Positions 49,167 through 57,689 of a stretch of 64,000 nt of DNA are shown piece after piece. This stretch comes from JADGRA01 sp035622755 (lineage in GTDB: Bacteria; Myxococcota; Myxococcia; Myxococcales; Myxococcaceae): NCBI GenBank assembly GCA_035622755.1, contig DASPUU010000137.1:12110-76109 (forward strand). Direction: 5' to 3'. A program made the position numbers and the translations under genes. Position 1 is the stretch's first letter. Each line of letters begins with the position of its first letter. The notes below the pieces were generated by a model. It searched no databases and was not told the origin of the DNA. It saw only the letters and a program-made list of their open reading frames with translations.

Positions 49167-49628
49167 ATGGCCCCTGTCCCTCCTCCAGGCATCGAGATCA
49201 GCACCGACCCGGGGCGCCTCGACGTCGGGCTGATCCACGACTTCCTCCGCGGCTCCTACTGGTCGCCCGGCATTCCGCGGGACATCGTCGAGCGCGCCAT
49301 CGAGAACTCGCTCTGCTTCGGGGCCTACCAGGGAGCCCGCCAGGTGGGCTTCGCGCGGGTGGTGACCGACCGGACGACCTTCGCCTGGCTGTGCGACGTC
49401 TTCGTCGTCGAGGGCCACCGGCGCCGGGGCATCGCCGACGCCCTCGTCTCGACGGTCATGGCGCACCCCCAGCTCCAGGGTCTCAGGCGCTGGAGCCTGG
49501 CCACGCGCGACGCCCACGCCCTCTACCGCCGGCACGGCTTCGCACCGCTCGAGAACCCGGGCCGGATGATGGAGATCCGCCGGGGGGACATCTACCTCGA
49601 GGCCGCTCAGGGCAAGCCGCAGCCGTAG
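49167..49628 (+). CDS. GNAT-family N-acetyltransferase
   Basis: A 153-residue acetyltransferase. The acetyl-CoA-binding motif A is in LCDVFVVEGHRRRGIADALV (pyrophosphate loop RRRGIA), with the strand AYQGARQVGFARVVTDRTTF before it and the motif B helix DAHALYRRHGFAPL after. The pattern LRGSYWSPGIPRDIVERAIE near the start is typical of a common small GNAT subgroup of unknown substrate. The ATG at 49167 is chosen over 49128 because the earlier residues are a poly-Pro run. Its 3' end overlaps the convergent lipoprotein gene by 22 bases. Confidence 0.9.
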   Translation: MAPVPPPGIEISTDPGRLDVGLIHDFLRGSYWSPGIPRDIVERAIENSLCFGAYQGARQVGFARVVTDRTTFAWLCDVFVVEGHRRRGIADALVSTVMAHPQLQGLRRWSLATRDAHALYRRHGFAPLENPGRMMEIRRGDIYLEAAQGKPQP

Positions 49629-49993
49629 ACGATCTGCCCGGCGTCCATTCCCGCGTCGGTGCCGCCGTCGGCCGGCGTCCCGGCGTCCACCACTCCGCCG
49701 TCGGGGAGCAGCACACGCTCCACGCACTTCTCCGGCCCGCCGTCGGCCACGCAGGACTCACCCAGGCACTGCGGGATGGAGCAGTCCTCGGGTGCACACT
49801 GCCCGGTCGGGTAGCAGTACCCGGACCCGCCGTCGGTCGGCACCACGCACCACTGCCCGCCCCCGCAGTCGGCGGCCACCGCGCAGGCGAAGTGGCCCGT
49901 GTCCGGGTCGATGCCGAAGCTGCAGCGGGCGAGCCCGGCCAGAGCGGCCGCTCCGACCGCCAGCCAGACCACCGAGTGCCCCGGCCGATGCAT
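49607..49993 (-). CDS. Cys-rich, probable lipoprotein of myxobacterial type
   Basis: A 128-residue protein with a signal sequence ending LAGLARC (possible lipobox, Cys24). The mature part is Cys-, Gly- and Asp-rich: ACAVAADCGGGQWCVVPTDG and a DAGTPADGGTDAGMDAG low-complexity stretch. Such Cys-rich, DAG-repeat lipoproteins are typical of myxobacterial surfaces; the function is unknown. Nine or more Cys suggest a disulfide-bonded fold. Convergent with, and overlapping, the GNAT gene. Confidence 0.75.
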   Translation of the reverse strand: MHRPGHSVVWLAVGAAALAGLARCSFGIDPDTGHFACAVAADCGGGQWCVVPTDGGSGYCYPTGQCAPEDCSIPQCLGESCVADGGPEKCVERVLLPDGGVVDAGTPADGGTDAGMDAGQIVYGCGLP

Positions 49994-50143
49994 CCGGCTA
50001 ATGCTCCACCCGACCGCGAATCGAGAAGACCCGGTGCGCTGCGGCGGCGCGCGGTGGGGCCTGACGGAAAGGCGGGCGATACGTCCTCGTCGGCGGCCTC
50101 GTCCGGCTCGGCTCCCCGCGCTCGTCGACCGCCGGACGAAGCA

Positions 50144-51223
50144 TCAGAAGCTCCCCGAGACGGCCAGCGAGACACCCTTCGGCCCCACCCCCACCGCCGC
50201 GCGCGGCGCCTCGGCCGGGGCCGAGCTGGCGATCCAGGTGAGGATGCCCCAGGTGAGCAGCCCCGCCCCGGCGATGCCGAAGCACACGTTGGCCCAGGTG
50301 GCCTGGTTCTGACCGCTCACCGCCTGCGAGTAGCTGCCCTGGTAGGTGTTGCGCGCCGGGTTGTAGCCGGCCTGGAGATCGTTCGCGGTGTTGTTCGACG
50401 CCACCGCGAGCCACGTCCCGGCCACCGCCGCCCCCACCCCCACCCCGAGCGCCACCCACCCGGCGACGGGCACCCGGAAGCCGCCTCCCCTGGCCGGCGC
50501 CGGCTCCTGGCTCGGCGGCAGGGCCAGCGCCGCCGCCCCCATCCCGGGCACCGCCACCAGCCGGACGATGTCACGGGTGGTCTGGCCCGGCTCCACCGAC
50601 ACCAGCCGCTCCACCGGATAGAAGCCCTTGGCCTCCACGCGGATCTCGTGCTTGCCCGGAACGAGCGTCCGGGTGACCGGCGTCTTTCCCCAGGGCTCTC
50701 CGTCCAGGGTCACGTCCGCGCCGGGGACGGCCGTCTCCACCACCAGGGTGCCCTTCGAGTCCGCCTGCCCGCGCAGGAAGCCGGGGATGGCCTCGCCCAC
50801 GTCCGCCTGGAGCCGCCGCGAGGCGATGAGGATGGCGCGGTCGACCTCGGTCACCACCGCCGGCGGGGTGAGCGAGAGGAGCCAGAGGTGGACCAGGTAG
50901 TGCGTCTCGTCGCGGGAGAGCGTCCCCACCACCGCGCGGCCCACGGGAAGCCCGCCCAGGAGCGCGGCGACGCAGCCCGGGGAGCCGCCGCACTGCCTGA
51001 GGGCCAGGGCGTTCTTCGAGCCGAGGAAGGTGTCCACCTCCTCGGGCGACACCACCTTCGTTCCCTGGGCCCGGGCGCCGTCCACCACCTGGCGGGTGAT
51101 CTGCTCGGCCAGCCCGAGCATGGTCGGCGGTGCGCTGACCTCGACCACGGCCAGTCCCTGCGACGGCGCGGCGGCCGCGGAGGTGACAAACAGCGAGAGC
51201 GCCGCTAGGACCTCCCTCGGCAT
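50144..51223 (-). CDS. PEGA-domain membrane protein
   Basis: A 359-residue envelope protein: signal peptide (about 1-20, ending SAAAAP), an N-terminal domain with VVEVSAPPTMLGLAEQITRQ, a PEGA repeat near 145-215 (GADVTLDGEPWGKTPVTRTL, then VPGKHEIRVEAKGFYPVERL), then two hydrophobic segments (WVALGVGVGAAVAGTWLAVA and FGIAGAGLLTWGILTWIASS) typical of myxobacterial PEGA proteins. The PEGA fold is a short surface-display beta domain. The start at 51223 shares its CATG with the divergent pseudouridine synthase; an upstream GTG (51274) is less likely because it would overlap that gene. Confidence 0.85.
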   Translation of the reverse strand: MPREVLAALSLFVTSAAAAPSQGLAVVEVSAPPTMLGLAEQITRQVVDGARAQGTKVVSPEEVDTFLGSKNALALRQCGGSPGCVAALLGGLPVGRAVVGTLSRDETHYLVHLWLLSLTPPAVVTEVDRAILIASRRLQADVGEAIPGFLRGQADSKGTLVVETAVPGADVTLDGEPWGKTPVTRTLVPGKHEIRVEAKGFYPVERLVSVEPGQTTRDIVRLVAVPGMGAAALALPPSQEPAPARGGGFRVPVAGWVALGVGVGAAVAGTWLAVASNNTANDLQAGYNPARNTYQGSYSQAVSGQNQATWANVCFGIAGAGLLTWGILTWIASSAPAEAPRAAVGVGPKGVSLAVSGSF

Positions 51224-52259
51224 GGCCGAGAGGATAGACGAAGTCGCCGGGGGCGTCGTGGAGGTGGCCTTCACCGTCGAGCCGAACTACGACGGTTGGC
51301 GGCTCGACGTTTACCTCCGCGAGAAGATTCGCCGGCTGTCTCGCACGCGCGTCCAGCGCATTCTCCGCACGGCGGTGGTGTGCGACCACCCGCTCAAGCC
51401 GAGCACCCGCGTCTGGCCGGGCCTCACCTTCCGGCTGCGCCGCCGCTCGCTCGCCGAGCCTCCGACCCCGGACGCGGTCCGCGAGACGTACCGCGACGAG
51501 GCGCTGCTCGTGCTCGACAAGCCCGCCGGGCTCCCCATCCATCCCACCGCGCGCTACCACCACGGGACGCTGGTGGCGCTGCTCCGCCGGCGCCACGGCC
51601 CGGACTTCCACGCCCATCCCGCCCACCGGCTGGACCGCGAGACGTCCGGGCTGCTCGTCTGCGGCCGCACCGCCGAGGCGTCCCGGGCGCTGATGCGCGC
51701 CTTCCAGGGCGGCCGGGTCCACAAGGAGTACCAGGCCATCGTCGAGGGCTGGCCGGGCGAGGACGGGTTCACCGTCGACGCTCCGCTCGCCGAGGGCACC
51801 TCGGAGATCCGCATCGCCGTCCGGGTGGATGCCGCCGGGCGGCCGGCCCGGACCCGCTTCCGCGTCGAGCGCCGCTTCCTGCGCGAGGGCGAGCGCTTCG
51901 CGCTCCTCCGCTGCTTCCCGGAGACCGGGCGGCAGCACCAGATCCGCGCCCACCTCAAGCTCGCCGGACACCCGCTGGTGGGGGACAAGATGTACGGCCC
52001 GGACCCGGGCTACTTCGACCGGTTCAGCCGCCGCTGCCTCGAGCCCGAGGCCTGGGCGCGGCTGCGCCTCCGCCGGCACGCGCTCCACGCCTCCCACCTC
52101 GCACTTCCTCATCCCCTCACCGGCGACCGGGTGGCCTTCACGGCGCCTCTCGCCGAGGACCTGGCCGGCTTCCTCCCCCGGGTCGGCGGTGACGCGGCGT
52201 CGGCGGATGACCCACCCGCCTCCGCCCTCGACCTCCGTCGTCTCGCGCACTTGGGGTGA
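51222..52259 (+). CDS. RluA-family pseudouridine synthase
   Basis: A 345-residue RNA-modifying enzyme. An S4-like RNA-binding segment lies near the N-terminus (WRLDVYLREKIRRLSRTRVQ), then the catalytic domain with HRLDRETSGLLVCGRT (catalytic Asp in RLD) and the downstream FPETGRQHQIRAHLKLAGHP. It isomerises uridine in rRNA or tRNA; the exact target (RluC, RluD or TruC type) is not fixed. The weak ribosome site AGGA is 11 bases upstream of the ATG. It is divergent from, and overlaps, the PEGA gene. Confidence 0.92.
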   Translation: MAERIDEVAGGVVEVAFTVEPNYDGWRLDVYLREKIRRLSRTRVQRILRTAVVCDHPLKPSTRVWPGLTFRLRRRSLAEPPTPDAVRETYRDEALLVLDKPAGLPIHPTARYHHGTLVALLRRRHGPDFHAHPAHRLDRETSGLLVCGRTAEASRALMRAFQGGRVHKEYQAIVEGWPGEDGFTVDAPLAEGTSEIRIAVRVDAAGRPARTRFRVERRFLREGERFALLRCFPETGRQHQIRAHLKLAGHPLVGDKMYGPDPGYFDRFSRRCLEPEAWARLRLRRHALHASHLALPHPLTGDRVAFTAPLAEDLAGFLPRVGGDAASADDPPASALDLRRLAHLG

Positions 52260-52271
52260 ACGGGCCGGGCG

Positions 52272-52287
52272 TGGCACGTGCGGTGCT
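52272..52287 (+). promoter_or_regulatory. Near-consensus sigma-54 (-24/-12) promoter
   Basis: TGGCACG-TGCG-GTGCT matches the sigma-54 consensus with one mismatch in the -12 half; GG (52273-52274) and GC (52285-52286) are separated by exactly ten bases. Transcription would start near 52298, giving a leader of about 95 bases if the receiver-kinase gene starts at 52393. Confidence 0.6.
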
Positions 52288-52392
52288 CCGGTGTAGGCAG
52301 GAATGGCCGCCGAGGACGAAGCCGAAGTTGCGACCCCGGCCGCCGTCCGCCATCCTGCCGGCGACGCCGTGACCTCGAAGGGCAGCCAGCCG

Positions 52393-53622
<1,230 letters not shown>

Positions 53623-53626
53623 TCCC

Positions 53627-55087
53627 TCACACCTCGTCCCGGGCGCGCAGGGCGCCGGCGCTCACCGGCAGGGCGGCGCGCTGCGCGGTGAGGGCGGCGT
53701 GCTCCTCGCGCGAGGCGAGCAGCTCGGCGCGGGGGGCGCGCTCGGCCATGAGCCGGGCCGCCGCCACCGGGACCAGCGGCCGCACGAAGAGCTTGAGCAC
53801 CGGGACGAGCTGCAGCGCCCGGGCCGCGGCCAGCCCGGCGAACTCCGCCGGCTGGGCCTCCACCGCCTCGGCCGGGGAGAACACCGCGCGGGTGAGCCGG
53901 CTCCACAGCCGCTCCAGCCCGCGGGCCAGCCAGCCCAGCACCGGAAGCGGCGCCAGGTACCGGTGCCAGAGTCGGAGGAACCAGGGCGGCCGGGCCACCC
54001 CCTCGCGCTCCCAGGCCCGGGCGCTCTTGCTCGCCGTCCACACCACCCACCAGTAGGCCGCCCAGCCGGCGGTGAGCACGCTGGTCAGCGTGGCGCGGTG
54101 GGGGAAGGGGAGCGCCAGGAGCGCGAGCAGGGCGGTGCCGGGCAAGAAGACCATCAGGCTCCGCGTCCGCTGCTTGAGCTTGCGGCGGATCCACCGGACG
54201 TTGATGCGGACCCGCGGTACGAGCGGCGGATCCTCGGGGGCGACGCCCAGGAGCAGGCTGGCATCCCGGGCGATGGCGGCGTGGTAGTCGCGTGACAGGG
54301 CGATGACCGCCGCCTGGACCAGGCTCAGCGTTCCGTAGATGGAGAGGAAGAGGGCCAGCGCCGAGTCCCAGAAGCCTGGCCGGGTGCGCTGCTCGAGCAC
54401 GTCGAGCTCGGCCCCGAGACGGATGAGCTGGGCCCGCTGGTCGTCGGTGAGCGGCATCTTTCGCGCGGAGCGCTCCAGCGCGGTGAGCTCACGGTCCAGC
54501 TTCCGGCGGGCCTCCTGGAACTCGGGGTCGCGCCGCACGGCGGTGGTGTCCGCCTCCTTCCCCAGCTCGGCGATGGCTGCGCCCAGCGCGCCGGCGGCCT
54601 TCTGCAGCTTCGTGCCGCTGTCAGCCTCGCGGGCCGCGTCGTCCTCGTCCACCTCCAGCGCCTCGTCGTCGTCCCCGTCCTCGTCCTCCGTCTTCACCGC
54701 TGGAGCAGGATGCGTCGCCGGTGGAGCCCGGGAGCGCGTCCTCGGCACCGGGGCCGTCGCCGCGGTCACCGGCTCCTGACTGCCGGCGGACCGGCCAGGT
54801 CCGGAGCCCGTGGCCACGCCGGGCTTGGACGCCTCCACCTGCTGCACCCTGGCCAGCGCCTTCCGGACCCGCTCCTCGCGGAGGTCCTCGGACGACCGGC
54901 GCGCGGTGGAGAGCGAGACGCCGGCGGCGGCCACCGTCACCAGCGCCTGGGCGATGCACACCCGGAGGTAGCGGCGCCAGGCGATGCGGTCGCCCCGGAC
55001 GGCCCGGAATGCCTCCCACAGCTCGGCGAAGCCGTGCCTGAAGCGGCGGCTGAGGGAATCCAGGGTCTTGGCGTCCAGGGGGCCCAC
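53627..55087 (-). CDS. Membrane protein of unknown function with acidic central region
   Basis: A protein of roughly 486 residues. Hydrophobic segments: YLRVCIAQALVTVAAAGVSL near the start, LALFLSIYGTLSLVQAAVIA, SLMVFLPGTALLALLALPFP and LTSVLTAGWAAYWWVVWTAS, so about four spans. A long hydrophilic region between the first two carries an acidic run (EDEDGDDDEALEVDEDDAA) and a charged, probably coiled-coil helix. I do not recognise the family. The start is uncertain: GTG at 55087 is chosen, GTG at 55114 is possible but lies on an inverted repeat. Convergent with the receiver-kinase gene. Confidence 0.75.
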   Translation of the reverse strand: MGPLDAKTLDSLSRRFRHGFAELWEAFRAVRGDRIAWRRYLRVCIAQALVTVAAAGVSLSTARRSSEDLREERVRKALARVQQVEASKPGVATGSGPGRSAGSQEPVTAATAPVPRTRSRAPPATHPAPAVKTEDEDGDDDEALEVDEDDAAREADSGTKLQKAAGALGAAIAELGKEADTTAVRRDPEFQEARRKLDRELTALERSARKMPLTDDQRAQLIRLGAELDVLEQRTRPGFWDSALALFLSIYGTLSLVQAAVIALSRDYHAAIARDASLLLGVAPEDPPLVPRVRINVRWIRRKLKQRTRSLMVFLPGTALLALLALPFPHRATLTSVLTAGWAAYWWVVWTASKSARAWEREGVARPPWFLRLWHRYLAPLPVLGWLARGLERLWSRLTRAVFSPAEAVEAQPAEFAGLAAARALQLVPVLKLFVRPLVPVAAARLMAERAPRAELLASREEHAALTAQRAALPVSAGALRARDEV

Positions 55088-55111
55088 GGTGCTTACACGA
55101 CGGCAACGATG

Positions 55112-55127
55112 CACCGATTTCTCGGTG
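55112..55127. promoter_or_regulatory. Inverted repeat in the divergent control region
   Basis: CACCGA-TTTC-TCGGTG is a perfect 6-bp inverted repeat with a 4-base spacer, in the gap between the divergent membrane-protein and sensor-kinase genes; an adjacent TGACGTCA palindrome (55126-55133) overlaps its end. A regulator-binding site is plausible. Confidence 0.3.
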
Positions 55128-55188
55128 ACGTCATGCCACCGCCCCGAGCGACGGCCAGGCGTCACCGGGCGGCCCCGTTGACCGCTGC

Positions 55189-57081
55189 GTGCGGAGGCAG
55201 GCAAGGTCCCTGTCGACCGTGGCCCGCCCGTCTCGCCTCTCCGGCGCCGCTCTTGGGGTGCTGTTCCTCGCCGTGCCGGCTGCGGGCGCCTCGCTGCCCC
55301 CGGCGCGCAGCGTGCTCGTGCTCTACGGGTTCGATCCCTTCGCCCCGGCGGTGGTGGCCTTCGACACCGCCCTGCACACGACCCTGCTCGCCGAGGGCCC
55401 CCCGGAAGTCACCATCCACAACGAGGTCCTCGACCCGGAGGTGGTGGGCGATCCGCTCCTCCAGCCCAAGCTCCGCGCCTGGTACGTCGTCCGCTACGGC
55501 GCACATCCCCCGGAGCTGGTGGTGGCGGTGGGCGAGATGGCGCTCCAGTTCGCGCTCGAGGGGCGAGCGGAGCTCTGGCCCCAGGCGCCGGTGGTGTACA
55601 GCGGCGTGGACGAGAAGGTGGTCGACCGGCTCCAGCCTCCCCCGGACGTCACCGGCGTGCTGCGGCGGCCGGGCGTCGGCGAGACGCTCGAGCTCGCCCT
55701 GCGCCTCCTCCCGGACACGCGCCGGGTGGCGTTCTTCGCCGGCACCGCCCCGGTGGACCGGGCGGTCGAGGTCGGCACCCGGGCCGAGCTCGAGCGCGTC
55801 GCCGGGGCTCTGGAGCTCATCGACCTGGCCGGCCTGCCGCTGCGCGCCATGGAGGACCGGGTGGCGCGGCTCCCGCCCGAGACCATCGTCTTCGGCGTGA
55901 CCCTCTTCCGGGACGGCACCGGACGGAGCATCCGCGGCACCGAGGCCGTCCATGCGCTCGCCTCCCGGGCCGACGCCCCGCTCTTCACCACCCACGCGCA
56001 CCTGGTCGGTCTGGGCGTGCTGGGGGGCTGGGTGACGGACTACGCCCAGGTGGGGGAGCAGACCGGGCGGCTGGCGGCCCGCGTCCTCGGGCGCTCGCCG
56101 GGCGCCGCGCTCCCGCCCCGGGAGGTCGCCCCCATCCACCCGGCGGTCGATGCGCGGCAGCTCGCCCGCTGGCACGTCCCGGAGTCGAGACTCCCCCCCG
56201 GGACGGAGATCCTCTTCCCCGACACCTCGCTCTGGGGCCGCCACCGCCGCACCATCGTCTCCGTGCTGGCCGTCCTCCTCCTCGAGGCGTCGCTCATCGC
56301 TTTCCTCCTCGCCGAGCGCCGCCGCCGCCGAGCGGCCGAGGCCGAGTCGCGCGCCAGCCAGGAGCGCATCGCCCACATCAACCGGCTGGGGACCATCGCC
56401 GAGCTCTCCGGCTCCCTCGCCCACGAGCTGAGCGGCCCGCTCGGCGCGGTGGTCAACAATGCCCGGGCGGCGAGGCGGCTCCTCCTCCAGGACTCTCCCG
56501 ACCTGAAGGAGGTCCGCACCAGCCTCGGGGACATCGAGAGCGCCGCCGACCGGGCGGGCCAGGTCATCGGAAAGCTCCGCAGCGTCCTGCGCAAGGACGA
56601 GTTCCGGCCGGGCAGGCTCGACCTGGGCCGGCTGATCCAGGATGCAGTGCGCCTGGTCCGCAGCGAGGCCCTGCGGCGCCGGGTGACGGTCCAGGTGGCG
56701 GCCGGCGAGAACGTTCCCCCGGTCCTCGGGGACGAGGTGATGCTCCTCCAGGTCCTCCTCAACCTCCTCCTCAACGCCCTCGACGCCGTGGCCGAGCAGC
56801 CGGCCGGGCGCCGCTCGGTGGCCATCGCCACCGCGGCGCGCAGCGGGGCGGTGGAGGTCAGCGTGGGCGACTCGGGGAAGGGAATCCCGGCCACCGCGCT
56901 GGAGGGCGTCTTCGAGCCCTTCTTCACCACCAAGCCACACGGGCTGGGGATGGGCCTGGCCATCTGCCGGTCCATCGCCGAGACCCACGGAGGCCGCATC
57001 GTCGCCGAGAACCGGCCCGGGGGAGGAGCGGTGGTCCGGCTCACCCTTCCGGCGGCGCCCGGCCAGGAGGCGGCGGCGTGA
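55189..57081 (+). CDS. Sensor histidine kinase with periplasmic ABC-substrate-binding-like domain
   Basis: A 630-residue sensor starting at GTG. After a signal/anchor segment (about 18-33) comes a periplasmic domain (40-345) that reads like an ABC sugar/ligand-binding protein of the TrpX/YtxM type (SVLVLYGFDPFAPAVVAFDT, PELVVAVGEMALQFALEG, VVYSGVDEKVVDRL). A membrane span at 354-375 leads to the kinase: His412 in LAHELSGPLGAVVNNARAAR, N box LLNLLLNALDAVAEQ and G box GLGMGLAICRSIAETHGG. It should sense a small molecule in the periplasm and phosphorylate the adjacent FixJ-type regulator, whose start overlaps its stop. Confidence 0.92.
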   Translation: MRRQARSLSTVARPSRLSGAALGVLFLAVPAAGASLPPARSVLVLYGFDPFAPAVVAFDTALHTTLLAEGPPEVTIHNEVLDPEVVGDPLLQPKLRAWYVVRYGAHPPELVVAVGEMALQFALEGRAELWPQAPVVYSGVDEKVVDRLQPPPDVTGVLRRPGVGETLELALRLLPDTRRVAFFAGTAPVDRAVEVGTRAELERVAGALELIDLAGLPLRAMEDRVARLPPETIVFGVTLFRDGTGRSIRGTEAVHALASRADAPLFTTHAHLVGLGVLGGWVTDYAQVGEQTGRLAARVLGRSPGAALPPREVAPIHPAVDARQLARWHVPESRLPPGTEILFPDTSLWGRHRRTIVSVLAVLLLEASLIAFLLAERRRRRAAEAESRASQERIAHINRLGTIAELSGSLAHELSGPLGAVVNNARAARRLLLQDSPDLKEVRTSLGDIESAADRAGQVIGKLRSVLRKDEFRPGRLDLGRLIQDAVRLVRSEALRRRVTVQVAAGENVPPVLGDEVMLLQVLLNLLLNALDAVAEQPAGRRSVAIATAARSGAVEVSVGDSGKGIPATALEGVFEPFFTTKPHGLGMGLAICRSIAETHGGRIVAENRPGGGAVVRLTLPAAPGQEAAA

Positions 57082-57689
57082 TCCCCTCCGACGCCAAGGT
57101 GTTCGTCATCGACGACGACCAGGCCTTCGCCGCCTCGCTGGCCCGGCTCCTGGCCAGCGCCGGCGTCTCGGTGGAGACCTTCGGCTCGGCGCGGGAGTTC
57201 CTCGCCCGGGCCGCCGCCGAGGGACCGGCCTGCGCCGTGGTGGACCTGCGCATGCCGGAGGTGGGCGGCCTCGAGCTCCAGGACGAGCTCGGGCGCTCGG
57301 CCCGGAAGCTCCCGGTCATCTTCGTCAGCGGCGCGGGGGAGATCTCCGAATCGGTGAAGGCGATGCGCAAGGGAGCCATCGACTTCCTCACCAAGCCGCT
57401 CGACGAGGCCCACCTCTTCGAGGCCATCGAGCGCGGCCTGGCCTCGGACCGCCGCGAGCGCGAGGAGCGAGCCCGCCGCGCCGATGCGCGGCAGCGGCTG
57501 GCCCGGCTCACCCGGCGCGAGACCCAGGTCTGCCACCTGGTGGCCCAGGGGCTCCTCAACAAGCAGGTGGCCGCCGAGCTCGGGCTGAGCGAGCCCACCG
57601 TCAAGGCCCACCGGCAGCAGGTGATGGCCAAGCTCCAGGTCGATTCGGTGGCGGCCCTCGTCCGCCTGGTCGACCTGGCCAAGGACTAG
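57078..57689 (+). CDS. FixJ/LuxR-type response regulator
   Basis: A 203-residue regulator starting at GTG, overlapping the sensor kinase stop (GTGA). The receiver domain has VFVIDDDQA, the phospho-Asp56 in CAVVDLRMPEVGG and Lys in DFLTKPL; a LuxR/GerE helix-turn-helix follows (LTRRETQVCHLVAQGLLNKQ, then VAAELGLSEPTVKAHRQQVM). It is the obvious partner of the preceding kinase. Its stop shares the CTAG at 57686-57689 with the convergent RND pump gene. Confidence 0.94.
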   Translation: MIPSDAKVFVIDDDQAFAASLARLLASAGVSVETFGSAREFLARAAAEGPACAVVDLRMPEVGGLELQDELGRSARKLPVIFVSGAGEISESVKAMRKGAIDFLTKPLDEAHLFEAIERGLASDRREREERARRADARQRLARLTRRETQVCHLVAQGLLNKQVAAELGLSEPTVKAHRQQVMAKLQVDSVAALVRLVDLAKD

